Of a stretch of DNA of 64,000 nucleotides, positions 48,609 through 59,745 are shown piece after piece. Where the stretch lies: NCBI GenBank assembly GCA_001512915.1, contig LFTC01000066.1, positions 8,656 through 72,655 on the forward strand, given 5' to 3'. Under the pieces are notes generated by a model. That model made no database searches. It was not told the DNA's origin and saw only the letters and a list, made by a program, of their open reading frames with translations. This DNA comes from Clostridiales bacterium DTU083. Its GTDB lineage: Bacteria; Bacillota; Clostridia; Caldicoprobacterales; DTU083. Position 1 is the first letter of the stretch. Every line of letters begins with the position of its first letter. Both the position numbers and the translations under genes were made by a program.

Positions 48609-50693
48609 TTGGCTTTATCATCCGAGAACAAACTTAGCAGCGATATACAAATAATAAAGGGAATCGGCCCCAAGAAGGCAGCTTTGTTCAACAAGCTGGA
48701 TGTAAACACCATCGAAGATGCTATATACTTTTTCCCCAGGGAATATGAATATCGAAGCCCAATTAATAAGGTCGCCTCTATAAAAGAAGGAATGGTGGCC
48801 TTATGCCTTAAATGGAAGGGAATTCCACAAATAACACGTAAATCAAAAGGATTAAGCATTGTTATCCGAAAGGGTTATGATGAAACAGGCATTATCGAAT
48901 GCATTTGGTTTAACCAGCCATATAAGGCAAAAAGTTATAAGTATGGAACAAAGTATTATGTGTACGGCAAAGCAGTAAAACGGCCGGATGGTTATCAGAT
49001 TCAAAATCCGTTTGTGGAAGAATATAATGAATTATATCATAGACAGCCCAAATATTTGCCCATATATCCATTAACCAATGGTTTGACGCAAAGAGACGTC
49101 AGGCTAGTTACAAGCGAAGCATTAAAATTACTAGAATTTGAAAATTTTTACTATGAAGTAGATAGGTACATAACCAAACGATATAATCTTATCAGCAAGG
49201 TAAACGCGCTTAGGTTTATACACTATCCTGAAGATGCAAACTCAATCAGGACTGCTAGAACGCGAATTATATTTGATGAGTTTTTGCAGATCCAGGTTGC
49301 TACACAATTTATAAAAAGCCGAATACAAAGAAATAATACAGGACATGTAATCTCCATTTCAAGAGAAACGCTGGGCTTGTTCCTTAAAGACTTGCCGTTT
49401 AAGCTGACAGGCGCCCAGGAAAGGGTCCTGAACGAAATATTAGTTGATATAAAAAGTGGAAATGTAATGAATCGGCTGGTTCAAGGCGATGTCGGTTCTG
49501 GAAAAACAGTGATTGCAGCTATTGCCATGTATTGTGTTGCTATTAATGGCTATCAGAGCGTGATGATGGCACCTACAGAGATTTTGGCTCAACAACATTT
49601 TGATTATTTGACTAAACTGTTTAATACATGTAATTCAACAAATAAAATAAACGTTGGTTTGTTAACAGGCAGTATGAAAGAATCTGAAAAGAGAAAAGTA
49701 AAATCGGCATTAAGGAGTGACAGAATTCAAATTTTAATCGGTACCCATGCTGTATTGGAAGAGAATGTGAGTTTCAGGAATTTGGGATTGGTAATTACAG
49801 ATGAACAACATAGGTTTGGAGTAAGGCAAAGAATCCAGCTTAGAAGTAAGGGTAAAGCTCCCCACATGCTTGTCATGTCTGCCACACCCATTCCCAGAAC
49901 GCTTACACATATAATCTATGGTGATCTGAATCTTTCTATAATCGACTCAATGCCTCCAGGAAGAATGCCTGTAAAAACTTATGTGGTACATAGCGGCTAT
50001 CGAAAACGAGTTTACAATTTTGTAAAAAAACACGCTTTGCAAGGCAATCAAGCTTATATAGTATGCCCTTTAGTTGAAAAATCGGATAACATTGATATGC
50101 GATCTGCAGAATTAGTTTTTCAGGAACTTACCAAGGGTATATTAAAGGAAGTTAGTATAGGTTTGATGCATGGGAAGATGAACGCAAATGAGAAGGAAGA
50201 AGTAATGCAAGCTTTTGCTGAAGGTAAAACTCAGGTTCTTATTTCTACCACGGTTATTGAGGTAGGCATAAATGTTCCCAATGCAGTTATTATGGTTATA
50301 GAAAATGCAGAACGTTTTGGTTTGGCCCAACTACATCAATTGCGGGGAAGAGTTGGAAGAGGAGATAAGCCTTCTTACTGCATATTGATTTCTGACAGCA
50401 AAGATGATAGGGCATTTAAGCGTTTGCAAATATTATCTAACACCAATGATGGATTTGAAATAGCGCAGAAGGATCTGGGGCTTAGAGGACCGGGTGAAAT
50501 ATATGGATTGCGTCAACATGGCAAGCCTGATTTTCGGCTGGCTGATCCATTGAGAGATTATAATTTATATGTTATTGCAGAACAAGCAGCAAAGGAAATT
50601 GTGAAACAAGCTGAGATTGAGCCATTTAAAGAATTTATTTGTTCAATATTAGAAAAGTATGAAGATGAATTGTTTACTATAACAGCAAATTAA
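48609..50693 (+). CDS. recG: ATP-dependent DNA helicase RecG
   Basis: LVQGDVGSGKTVIA, DEQHRFGVRQR, MSATPIPRTLTHIIYGD, LRGRVGRGD; TTG start at 48609 downstream of ggaaggggg preferred over track start 48537. Confidence 0.95.
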   Translation: MALSSENKLSSDIQIIKGIGPKKAALFNKLDVNTIEDAIYFFPREYEYRSPINKVASIKEGMVALCLKWKGIPQITRKSKGLSIVIRKGYDETGIIECIWFNQPYKAKSYKYGTKYYVYGKAVKRPDGYQIQNPFVEEYNELYHRQPKYLPIYPLTNGLTQRDVRLVTSEALKLLEFENFYYEVDRYITKRYNLISKVNALRFIHYPEDANSIRTARTRIIFDEFLQIQVATQFIKSRIQRNNTGHVISISRETLGLFLKDLPFKLTGAQERVLNEILVDIKSGNVMNRLVQGDVGSGKTVIAAIAMYCVAINGYQSVMMAPTEILAQQHFDYLTKLFNTCNSTNKINVGLLTGSMKESEKRKVKSALRSDRIQILIGTHAVLEENVSFRNLGLVITDEQHRFGVRQRIQLRSKGKAPHMLVMSATPIPRTLTHIIYGDLNLSIIDSMPPGRMPVKTYVVHSGYRKRVYNFVKKHALQGNQAYIVCPLVEKSDNIDMRSAELVFQELTKGILKEVSIGLMHGKMNANEKEEVMQAFAEGKTQVLISTTVIEVGINVPNAVIMVIENAERFGLAQLHQLRGRVGRGDKPSYCILISDSKDDRAFKRLQILSNTNDGFEIAQKDLGLRGPGEIYGLRQHGKPDFRLADPLRDYNLYVIAEQAAKEIVKQAEIEPFKEFICSILEKYEDELFTITAN

Positions 50694-50820
50694 AAAAACT
50701 GGTGACATAAGTCACCAGCGTTGGGAGAGGAGAAATTGAAGGAAGAGCTCTATGGGGAAAATAGAAACTCTCTTTAATTTTATTGTTGACATCATGCCAA
50801 AAATTATACATCATTGCTCC

Positions 50821-50849
50821 TTGTTCGCTATATGCAAATATGTTAGAAT
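50821..50849 (+). promoter_or_regulatory. SigA-type promoter of rsmD-coaD
   Basis: TTGTTC-17-TAGAAT. Confidence 0.55.
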
Positions 50850-50898
50850 GAAAAAAAGCATGAGAAATTCGTCAATATTTGGAGGAACTGACTAATAA

Positions 50899-51944
<1,046 letters not shown>

Positions 51945-51960
51945 GGGGAGAAAGTGAAAT

Positions 51961-52410
51961 ATGAATATAATAAGTCTTTTAGATATTCTGGAGGATGAAT
52001 TGGAAAAAGGAGCAAGTGTTCCTTTTGCATCAAAAGCTTTTATTGACCGTGAAAAATGCCTGGATATTATTAAAGATATTCGATTAAGTCTTCCTGAAGA
52101 GATTAAGCAGGCTGAATGGGTAAAAAAAGAGCAGCAGCGAATTCTCCTGGAAGCTCAGAAAGAAGCTGAGGCTATTACCAGAGAAGCCGAACAACGGATT
52201 AAAGCCCTAATTGATGAAAATGAAATCACAAAAACCGCTTATCAACAGTCACGAGAAATAGTTGAAACAGCGCAAAACAATGCTAAGGAAATTCGTTTAG
52301 GCGCCAAGGAATATGCTGACTCTATTTTAGAGGAAGTGGAAAAATACTTAATAAATCAACTAGAGATTATACGAAGCAACCGTCAGGAGTTAAATGTAAA
52401 AAAAAGATAG
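51961..52410 (+). CDS. Conserved coiled-coil protein between coaD and ylbJ (ATP synthase B-subunit-like helix)
   Basis: Long helix EEIKQAEWVKKEQQRILLEAQKEAEAITREAEQRIKALIDE. Confidence 0.65.
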   Translation: MNIISLLDILEDELEKGASVPFASKAFIDREKCLDIIKDIRLSLPEEIKQAEWVKKEQQRILLEAQKEAEAITREAEQRIKALIDENEITKTAYQQSREIVETAQNNAKEIRLGAKEYADSILEEVEKYLINQLEIIRSNRQELNVKKR

Positions 52411-52435
52411 ACAGTTAGCTGACAACTGTCTTTTT
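52409..52435 (+). terminator. Rho-independent terminator
   Basis: agacagtt-agctgac-aactgtct followed by tttt; overlaps the 3' end of convergent ylbJ. Confidence 0.75.
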
Positions 52436-53656
52436 CTTTATCCCTTGCCAAACAAGGGCAAACAATGCAAAGACAGTTATAAACAATAAAGCTGCAAATA
52501 CCAGTCTTATCGAGGTCAATAGGTTATCCCTCCAAGCTGCGGCGGATGCGACAAGATCGCCAGCTGAAGCCGTTGTCAAAGCTTCCGGATAGATAAAATG
52601 AGTCAGTGGAATAGAGATAATAGCTGCCAATAGTCCATGCAGAAATTTTCCAATTATGTATAAACCAATTCTAATGCCGGTTCCAGACAGAAAACTGACT
52701 GATTGGGCATGAATACACAGTCCGCTCCATCCTATGATAAAAGATACACCGGCGATTTTTGCTTGCATAGTAGCAGCTGTTTCGCTAATCAGTTTGCTTC
52801 CCTTGGTTATCTCAATTAATCCTCCTGTCAATGCGCGTATTAAGGGTTCTTCGATTGAGAACATTTTTATAGGTATGGCAGTTATAGATGCCAGCCAGTC
52901 TATAATTTTTAAACGCATCGATAAGTCTATTATAACTGAAAAAAACATAATAAAACCGCCTACGATCCATAGTACATTTACTGAATTGCGTACTGCATCA
53001 CCAATTAATTGTCCAACTGGTCTGCCGTCCTTTCTGCGGGATGCATATAATGCTGAAAGCGCCTGCGAGCAGATAGTCTTACAACTCTGTCTGTCGGTTT
53101 TTTTATTTTTATGGTTACCCGAACGATAATTCTTGCTATGATAAAACCGGAATCCCAGTCCTAAAAACAGGGCAGCAGTGTAGTGGCTGATTACGATGAT
53201 TAATCCTCCTATTTTGGTTCCCATCATGCCAATTGCAACGGCACCCATCATAAATAGAGGACCGGAGGTAGAAGTAAATGAAAGAATTCGCTGTGCTTCA
53301 TAAACAGTAATTCTTCTTTGTTTTAAAAACGCGGCTGTCAGTCTGGCACCGGCTGGATAACCGGAAGCCATGCTCATTACCCATATAAATGAGCTGTCAC
53401 CCGGACAACAAAATAGAGGTTCCATGACAGGTTTCAGCAATACAGAAAAAAAATCCACAATCCCAAGGCCTATCATAATTTCCGATGCAATAAAAAAAGG
53501 TAAAAGAGCAGGGAACACCGAATTCAAAAATAAGTCAAGACCGGACAAGGCGGATTGATATGACTCCATAGGAAAAATAATTATAACAGATACAAATAAT
53601 AAAGCGGCAAAACTGGTGAGAACTACTTTCAGTTTTCTTAAGCCTGAACTTCTCAT
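52415..53656 (-). CDS. ylbJ: Sporulation integral membrane protein YlbJ
   Basis: Polytopic; GLDLFLNSVFPALLPFFIASEIMIGLGIVDF, MASGYPAGARLTA; start probably MRSSGLRKLKV (53656) rather than track start 53689. Confidence 0.88.
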   Translation of the reverse strand: MRSSGLRKLKVVLTSFAALLFVSVIIIFPMESYQSALSGLDLFLNSVFPALLPFFIASEIMIGLGIVDFFSVLLKPVMEPLFCCPGDSSFIWVMSMASGYPAGARLTAAFLKQRRITVYEAQRILSFTSTSGPLFMMGAVAIGMMGTKIGGLIIVISHYTAALFLGLGFRFYHSKNYRSGNHKNKKTDRQSCKTICSQALSALYASRRKDGRPVGQLIGDAVRNSVNVLWIVGGFIMFFSVIIDLSMRLKIIDWLASITAIPIKMFSIEEPLIRALTGGLIEITKGSKLISETAATMQAKIAGVSFIIGWSGLCIHAQSVSFLSGTGIRIGLYIIGKFLHGLLAAIISIPLTHFIYPEALTTASAGDLVASAAAWRDNLLTSIRLVFAALLFITVFALFALVWQGIKKKTVVS

Positions 53657-53736
53657 AAGAATCACCATAATTTGAAAAACATGTTTCAATAATCTAATAA
53701 ATCCAATAATATATGTATTAGGAGGGGAGTAATTGT

Positions 53737-54510
53737 ATGAAACAAAAACCGAAAATAGGATTGGCGCTAGGTGCAGGGGCCTCCAGAGGTTTTGCTCATA
53801 TCGGGGTGCTGCAGGTATTAGAAGAAATTGGAATAAAGGTAGATTACATAGCAGGAAGCAGCATTGGCTCTATTGTTGGCGCATTGTATGCTGCTGGTGT
53901 ATCGCCTAAAATGATGGAAGGGCTTGCTTATAATATCGATGCAAAGCTTTGTTATGATTTAGGTTTTTCCAGGAGAGGTTTTATTCAGGGAAAAAAAGTA
54001 GAAGAATTAATAAAAATGTTGACGAGAAACAGGAGCTTTGATGAATTGGACATTCCACTGGCAGTTACTGCTGTAGATTTAATCACTAACAAAAGGGTTA
54101 TTATCAAGGAAGGGAAAGTCTATAAAGGCGTGCGTGCAAGCATATCCATTCCAGGAGTCTTTCAGCCTGTATATGAAGGGGACCAGGTTTTGGTAGACGG
54201 CGGAATCCTGGAGCGGGTACCGGTTAATGTAGTGAGGGAAATGGGTGCTGATATTGTTATAGGTGTAGATGTTGCCTTCAGAGGCAAACACCGCCCTCCT
54301 GAGAATTTTATAGAAACAATATTGCAAACCATTGAGGTTATGGAGTTGGAGATTATTAAATATACAATTCCTACTGAAGATATATTAATTTGTCCTGAAG
54401 TTTACCTTGACAATCCACTTTCCTTGGATGGGGTTGAGGAAATCATAGAAGAAGGCAGAAAAGCCACATGGAAAGTTAAGGATAGATTAATGGCTTTAAT
54501 TGATGAATAA
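53737..54510 (+). CDS. Patatin-like phospholipase family protein (YlbK/RssA-like)
   Basis: LGAGASRGFAHIG, GSSIGSIVGAL, DGGILERVPV. Confidence 0.9.
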   Translation: MKQKPKIGLALGAGASRGFAHIGVLQVLEEIGIKVDYIAGSSIGSIVGALYAAGVSPKMMEGLAYNIDAKLCYDLGFSRRGFIQGKKVEELIKMLTRNRSFDELDIPLAVTAVDLITNKRVIIKEGKVYKGVRASISIPGVFQPVYEGDQVLVDGGILERVPVNVVREMGADIVIGVDVAFRGKHRPPENFIETILQTIEVMELEIIKYTIPTEDILICPEVYLDNPLSLDGVEEIIEEGRKATWKVKDRLMALIDE

Positions 54511-55756
54511 AATCTCTCCCCCCCTGCCTGGCAGACGGGTTATTTATTGCCAATGCATATAAATCAGTTGCTAAACAATCGTATGCAAACATTTTTTGAA
54601 CATCAGCTCCATACCTGTTTATGTGTGCTGCCTTAGTAATGACTGGCACATGTGCTGTTTTTTTTAATTTTTTCAACAGCGGAAGTGCCCTGTTAGAAAA
54701 AGCAAGTATGCGTAAATAAGACGGACCGGTCTTGCGATGCATATCCTGAAAATCCGGGTCAGTCAAATTTAGTAATCCGTGTATTACAATGCGTTGGAGC
54801 CTTGTTAGAGGATATCTTTTAGTCTTTACCATAGTTAAGAATTCTTTCAAGTTGGTTGCTTTTTGCGCGTTCTCCTTAATTCTGTTTTCTAAACCTTCTT
54901 TTACGTCCACCCAAGAAGCAATTTCATCCAGCCTGCTGCGTCTAACTATTCCCAGAAATAAATCTCCCAAATGATTATTATCTACAGGGCCCATACCTTG
55001 ATCAAAGAAATCGGATAAACTATTGTAGACTTTTTCAGGCAAAGCATTTCGTACCTTCATATTCATTCCGTTTTTTAGTATCTCCTTTCGGATTGAGGTT
55101 GCACTGGATATTCCCTTTTTGATTCTAGTATCTGAATATGAAGACTTAATTCTGGGTATAGTTATTGGAATTATATTGCTGTTAGTTATTTTTAATGCTT
55201 TTAGATACTCTATTGCCAGTATGGAATTGCTTCCCGATAATGCTTTCTTTATCATTTTCAGATCTAAACAGTCATAAATGCTTTTCTTACTATCTGAATA
55301 TTTTATGTAATCTAGTAATGCATTGTATCGTGCTGCTGGATAGGACAGACCATTAGACAGGTAATTCCTCAGCAGCTCTTTGTATTGAATATCTTCAGCG
55401 ACAAGAATATCTGCTATTTGCTTAAGAATACTCAGATTTCCAGTTTCGCTGCCAAAGCTGATATGAGTAACGAGACCTGTATTATTCAGCATTTGAATGC
55501 CGCCATAGGCAAATAATTCGGCGGTTTGGACTGCATAAACGACAGGCAGTTCCAGCACAAGATCTATACCACAGTTGACTGCAGCTTCAGCTCGGATCCA
55601 TTTATCAACCATGGCAGCTTCTCCACGCTGGGTAAAGTGACCTGACATAACCGCTATTGTGTAATCAGCCTTTGTTTCTTTTTTTGACTGTAATAAATGA
55701 TACAAATGACCATAATGAAAGGGGTTGTACTCGGCGATTATTCCTAAAACTCTCAT
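54476..55756 (-). CDS. tmcAL: tRNA(Met) cytidine acetate ligase (TmcAL/YlbM nucleotidyltransferase-like)
   Basis: GIIAEYNPFHYGHLYHLLQ, VMSGHFTQRGEAAMVDKW, ELPVVYAVQTAELFAYGG. Confidence 0.9.
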   Translation of the reverse strand: MRVLGIIAEYNPFHYGHLYHLLQSKKETKADYTIAVMSGHFTQRGEAAMVDKWIRAEAAVNCGIDLVLELPVVYAVQTAELFAYGGIQMLNNTGLVTHISFGSETGNLSILKQIADILVAEDIQYKELLRNYLSNGLSYPAARYNALLDYIKYSDSKKSIYDCLDLKMIKKALSGSNSILAIEYLKALKITNSNIIPITIPRIKSSYSDTRIKKGISSATSIRKEILKNGMNMKVRNALPEKVYNSLSDFFDQGMGPVDNNHLGDLFLGIVRRSRLDEIASWVDVKEGLENRIKENAQKATNLKEFLTMVKTKRYPLTRLQRIVIHGLLNLTDPDFQDMHRKTGPSYLRILAFSNRALPLLKKLKKTAHVPVITKAAHINRYGADVQKMFAYDCLATDLYALAINNPSARQGGRDFIHQLKPLIYP

Positions 55757-55912
55757 TGAATGCTCCTTTAGGATACTTATTTTAAATGAAGGAATAATAT
55801 TTACTATATTTTACTCTTATTTTTTTTATGGAACAAGGGTAACACTTACTTTAATTTTATCCCTTCTTTGATAGAGGAATTCAAAGATTAGTGTAGAATA
55901 CATAATAATTGG

Positions 55913-55930
55913 TTGTTTGATTCTTAACAA
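55913..55930 (+). promoter_or_regulatory. Candidate Rex operator upstream of pta-ackA
   Basis: TTGTTTG-attc-TTAACAA (second half-site perfect, first 5/7 to TTGTTAA). Confidence 0.45.
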
Positions 55931-55941
55931 TGTATTATGAT
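55913..55941 (+). promoter_or_regulatory. SigA-type promoter of pta-ackA
   Basis: TTGTTT-17-TATGAT; the -35 coincides with the Rex-like half-site. Confidence 0.55.
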
Positions 55942-55975
55942 ACATATTATACAGATAGTTGAAAGGAGTTATATA

Positions 55976-56971
55976 ATGAGTGTACTAAAAGACATACGAG
56001 AAAGAGCAGCACAATATGACAAAACCATTGTCCTTCCGGAAGGAAATGACGACAGGATAATAGAAGCCGCTGCCATGATTACAAAGGAAGGTATTGCAAA
56101 AATTATATTGCTTGGAAATGCGGAAGAAATAGCAAAGAAAGCCGAAGCTAATAACTGGGACTTAAGCGGTGTACAAATTATTGACCATTTAAAATCCGAG
56201 AAAATGGAGTGTTATGTTGAAGAATTTGCAGAGTTAAGAAAAAATAAAGGTATGACAATAGATAAAGCCAGAGAAATTATGAAAAATCCTCTCTATTTTG
56301 GTACAATGATGGTAAAATTAGGTGATGCAGACGGTTTGACAGCAGGAGCGGCAAATGCCACTGGAGATGTACTGCGTCCCGCTTTTCAGATTATAAAAAC
56401 AGCACCCGGCATCCCTGTTGTATCCAGCTGCTTTATCATGGAAATGCCAAATGCAAAATACGGAGCAAACGGTGTTTTCCTATTTGGAGATTGTGGTGTA
56501 AATCCAGACCCTGATGCTGAACAGTTAGGCGCAATAGCTGTTTCAACAGCAATAACCATGAAAAAAGTTGTAGGTCAAGAGCCGGTAGTTGCATTATTGT
56601 CATTCTCAACAAAAGGAAGCGCAGAACATCCCCGAGTAGACAAAGTTCGTGAAGCAACCAAAATTGCACAGAAAATGGCTCCTCAATTTTTAATTGACGG
56701 AGAACTGCAAGCGGATGCTGCATTGGTGGAGCATGTCGCAAAAAGCAAAGCTCCTGGCAGCAAGGTTGCTGGAAAGGCTAATGTGTTAATCTTCCCTGAT
56801 TTGGATTCAGGAAACATTGGATATAAGCTTACTCAGCGTCTTGCTGGGGCTGAAGCAGTCGGGCCGATTTGCCAAGGATTGGCGAAGCCGGTTAATGACT
56901 TATCTAGAGGCTGCAATGCAACAGATGTAATGAATGTGGTCGCTGTTACCGTTCTGCAGTCAGTACTATAG
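55976..56971 (+). CDS. pta: Phosphate acetyltransferase
   Basis: VLPEGNDDRIIEAA, DADGLTAGAANATGDVLRPAFQIIKT, STKGSAEHPRVDKV; ATG 55976 after aaaggag. Confidence 0.97.
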   Translation: MSVLKDIRERAAQYDKTIVLPEGNDDRIIEAAAMITKEGIAKIILLGNAEEIAKKAEANNWDLSGVQIIDHLKSEKMECYVEEFAELRKNKGMTIDKAREIMKNPLYFGTMMVKLGDADGLTAGAANATGDVLRPAFQIIKTAPGIPVVSSCFIMEMPNAKYGANGVFLFGDCGVNPDPDAEQLGAIAVSTAITMKKVVGQEPVVALLSFSTKGSAEHPRVDKVREATKIAQKMAPQFLIDGELQADAALVEHVAKSKAPGSKVAGKANVLIFPDLDSGNIGYKLTQRLAGAEAVGPICQGLAKPVNDLSRGCNATDVMNVVAVTVLQSVL

Positions 56972-56983
56972 GGGGTGGAATAA

Positions 56984-58192
56984 ATGAAAGTATTAGTTAT
57001 CAATGCAGGAAGCTCATCTTTAAAGTATCAGCTGATAAATACAGAAGATGAAAGTGTTCTGGCACGGGGAAATGCTGAACGTATTGGTATTCCAGGTTCT
57101 TGTCTTAAACATGAACCTGCCGGAAAAGACCGTATAGAATTAAAGGCAGAATTCAAAGATCATACCGATGCCATTAAAATGGTGATGGATGCGTTGCTTC
57201 ATCCAGAATATGGCGTAATTAAAGATATGAGTGAAATTGGTGCAGTTGGACATCGTGTTGTGCATGGTGGTGAGAAATTCTCAGAATCCGTATTGATAGA
57301 CGATGAGGTAATGGGAGCCATTAAGGAAAATATAGAACTGGCTCCCCTCCATAATCCAGCAAATATCATGGGCATAGAGGCTTGCCGTAAGATTATGCCG
57401 GATGTTCCGAATACCGCTGTTTTTGATACGGCATTTCATCAAACAATGCCCAAAAAAGCATTTTTGTATGCTGTACCATATGAAGCATATGAAAAATATG
57501 GTGTTAGGCGGTATGGATTTCATGGCACGTCACACAAGTATGTAGCTTTGCGTGCAGCCCAAATATTGAATAGACCTATTGAATCTTTGAAAATAATTAC
57601 CTGTCACTTAGGAAATGGCTCCAGCATAACGGCAGTAAAACACGGTAAATCTATAGACACCAGTATGGGATTCACTCCTTTGGAAGGCTTACCCATGGGA
57701 ACCAGATCCGGAAATATTGATCCGGCTATAATAAGCTATATGATGGAAAAGGAGAATTTAACCAGCGAAGAAGTAAATAGAATTCTTAACAAACAGTCAG
57801 GTGTCCTAGGCTTGTCAGGTGTCAGCAGTGACTTCCGTGATCTGTTTAAAGCAGCAGCAGAAGGTGTGGAACGAGCTAAAATTGCACTTGATGTATTTGT
57901 TTATCAAGTCGAGAAATTCATCGGCGCATATACTGTTGCAATGGGCGGTGTAGATTGCATAGTGTTTACTGCAGGCATTGGAGAGAATACTCCTGAAATT
58001 AGAAAAGGAGCCTGCTCTAATCTTGGATTCATGGGTATAAAAATAGACGATGAAAAAAACAACAATATCCCCGGCAAATATAAAGAAGGGATCATAAGCA
58101 CAGATGATTCAAAAGCAGATGTATTAGTAATTCCAACCAATGAAGAGTTAATGATTGTTCGGGAAACCATGGAACTGTTAGAAAAGAATTAA
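56984..58192 (+). CDS. ackA: Acetate kinase
   Basis: [70 protein letters not shown]. Confidence 0.98.
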   Translation: MKVLVINAGSSSLKYQLINTEDESVLARGNAERIGIPGSCLKHEPAGKDRIELKAEFKDHTDAIKMVMDALLHPEYGVIKDMSEIGAVGHRVVHGGEKFSESVLIDDEVMGAIKENIELAPLHNPANIMGIEACRKIMPDVPNTAVFDTAFHQTMPKKAFLYAVPYEAYEKYGVRRYGFHGTSHKYVALRAAQILNRPIESLKIITCHLGNGSSITAVKHGKSIDTSMGFTPLEGLPMGTRSGNIDPAIISYMMEKENLTSEEVNRILNKQSGVLGLSGVSSDFRDLFKAAAEGVERAKIALDVFVYQVEKFIGAYTVAMGGVDCIVFTAGIGENTPEIRKGACSNLGFMGIKIDDEKNNNIPGKYKEGIISTDDSKADVLVIPTNEELMIVRETMELLEKN

Positions 58193-58211
58193 TGATTTTA
58201 CGGTATGTTGC

Positions 58212-58240
58212 TTGACAAACCTTTTTGTGAAACCTATAAT
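58212..58240 (+). promoter_or_regulatory. Consensus SigA promoter of the DUF177-rpmF operon
   Basis: TTGACA-17-TATAAT, perfect -35 and -10 hexamers. Confidence 0.9.
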
Positions 58241-58261
58241 AAATTATCGTAAGTCTATGGG

Positions 58262-58813
58262 GTGAAATTGTTGAAAATTAATGTCGAAGATATCCTGAAG
58301 GAAACAGGAGCCAGTAAGGGCTTTTGTGTTGACATTACCCTTAAGGATATCAATTGGCAGGGCGAGCCTCTTCAGTTCAGGACACCTATAAAGGTTGAAG
58401 GTAATATCACTAATACGGGTAACATACTTTTACTAAATGTTGCTATTCGGGGTTCCGTCACCTTACAATGTGTCCTATGCCTGGAGCAGTATGAGCATAA
58501 CCTTGATTTTTCATTTGAAGCAAGGTTGGCCAGAGCTTCATCCGATATAAGCAATATGGATGTTGATGCTTTCTCATTAGAGGGAAATGAGTTTAACCTG
58601 CTTGACATAATTTGGGAATTTCTTTTACTAGAAATACCGATTAGAAAAACGTGTCAAGAAAATTGCAAGGGCATATGTCCCGAATGTGGAACGAATTTGA
58701 ATAAACAGACTTGTAAATGCAAAAATTCTGTGGAGGATGATCCTGATCTTACCTTGGATGAACGGTTACAGCTATTGAAGGATCATTTTTCCAAACAGGG
58801 CAAGGAGGTGTAG
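58262..58813 (+). CDS. DUF177 / YceD family protein
   Basis: [45 protein letters not shown]; directly upstream of rpmF. Confidence 0.92.
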   Translation: MKLLKINVEDILKETGASKGFCVDITLKDINWQGEPLQFRTPIKVEGNITNTGNILLLNVAIRGSVTLQCVLCLEQYEHNLDFSFEARLARASSDISNMDVDAFSLEGNEFNLLDIIWEFLLLEIPIRKTCQENCKGICPECGTNLNKQTCKCKNSVEDDPDLTLDERLQLLKDHFSKQGKEV

Positions 58814-58817
58814 AGAA

Positions 58818-58997
58818 ATGGCTGTGCCCAAAAAGAAAACTTCCAGAGCAAGAAGAGACAAAAGAAGGGCAAATTGGAAACTGACGGCGCCCAGTATTGT
58901 AGAATGTCCACAATGTGGAGAAGCTAAGCTAAGTCATCGTGTATGCAAAAAGTGCGGATACTATAACAAAAAGCAAGTTATAGAGGTGGCTGAGTAA
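58818..58997 (+). CDS. rpmF: 50S ribosomal protein L32 (absent from the supplied ORF track)
   Basis: 59 aa: [62 protein letters not shown] aaggaggtg. Confidence 0.97.
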   Translation: MAVPKKKTSRARRDKRRANWKLTAPSIVECPQCGEAKLSHRVCKKCGYYNKKQVIEVAE

Positions 58998-59013
58998 ATC
59001 TTGTTATTATTGA

Positions 59014-59038
59014 GAGCATCCTTTCAGGGTGCTCTTTT
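59014..59038 (+). terminator. Terminator after rpmF
   Basis: gagcatcc-tttca-gggtgctc followed by tttt. Confidence 0.75.
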
Positions 59039-59079
59039 AGTTTTAGGTAAATAAAAAGAATAATATTTTAATTTTACTC

Positions 59080-59108
59080 TTGCATTTCATATTTAACTCT
59101 TATATACT
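59080..59108 (+). promoter_or_regulatory. SigA-type promoter of fapR-plsX-fab operon
   Basis: TTGCAT-17-TATACT. Confidence 0.7.
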
Positions 59109-59112
59109 AGCT

Positions 59113-59129
59113 TTAGCATCAGGTACTAA
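59113..59129 (+). promoter_or_regulatory. FapR-type operator
   Basis: TTAGCATCAGGTACTAA; three mismatches to recalled consensus TTAGTACCTRNTACTAA; spans the predicted start site. Confidence 0.75.
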
Positions 59130-59168
59130 TAACAGATAATAGACTAAACCTATACTTGAGGTGAAAAA

Positions 59169-59741
59169 ATGGCACGAAATACCATGCCCAAAAAAGAACG
59201 GCAGCAGGCTTTAGTGGATATTATCAATAAAGATCCTTTTATTACTGATGAGGAACTCAGTGAAACATTTAATGTTAGCATTCAGACTATCCGCTTGGAC
59301 CGACTTGAGCTGGGCATTCCAGAGCTTCGGGAAAGGATAAGATCTGTCGCATCTGAAAATCAAAAAAAGCTAAGAAGCTTAGATGCTAAAGAGGTCATAG
59401 GAGAAATTGTTGATTTGGAACTCGGGGTCAGCGGTATTTCTATTTTGGAGACAACCGAGGATATGGTATTTGAACGTACCCAGATAGTACGAGGCCATTA
59501 TATTTTTGCCCAGGCTGAATCATTGGCCATAGCTGTAATAGATGCAAAGGTTGCCCTGACGGGTGTTGCCAACATTAAATATAAAACTCCGATTTTTGCT
59601 GGTGATAAGTTGGTAGCCAAAGCTAAGGTGATGCGAACCAGAGGGAATAAATATTTTGTATGGGTTTTTACTAAAGTTCGTCAACAGGAAGCATTTCGAG
59701 GTAAATTCATTTTAGTGACTATAGGCGAGGATAGGAGGTAA
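59169..59741 (+). CDS. fapR: Transcription factor FapR
   Basis: N-terminal [38 protein letters not shown] with hot-dog-fold C-terminus; upstream of plsX. Confidence 0.93.
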   Translation: MARNTMPKKERQQALVDIINKDPFITDEELSETFNVSIQTIRLDRLELGIPELRERIRSVASENQKKLRSLDAKEVIGEIVDLELGVSGISILETTEDMVFERTQIVRGHYIFAQAESLAIAVIDAKVALTGVANIKYKTPIFAGDKLVAKAKVMRTRGNKYFVWVFTKVRQQEAFRGKFILVTIGEDRR

Positions 59742-59745
59742 AGCA

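Noticed and set aside
56436-56741. 101-aa Leu-rich minus-strand ORF
   Set aside because: Antisense to pta; leucine richness is a frame artefact.
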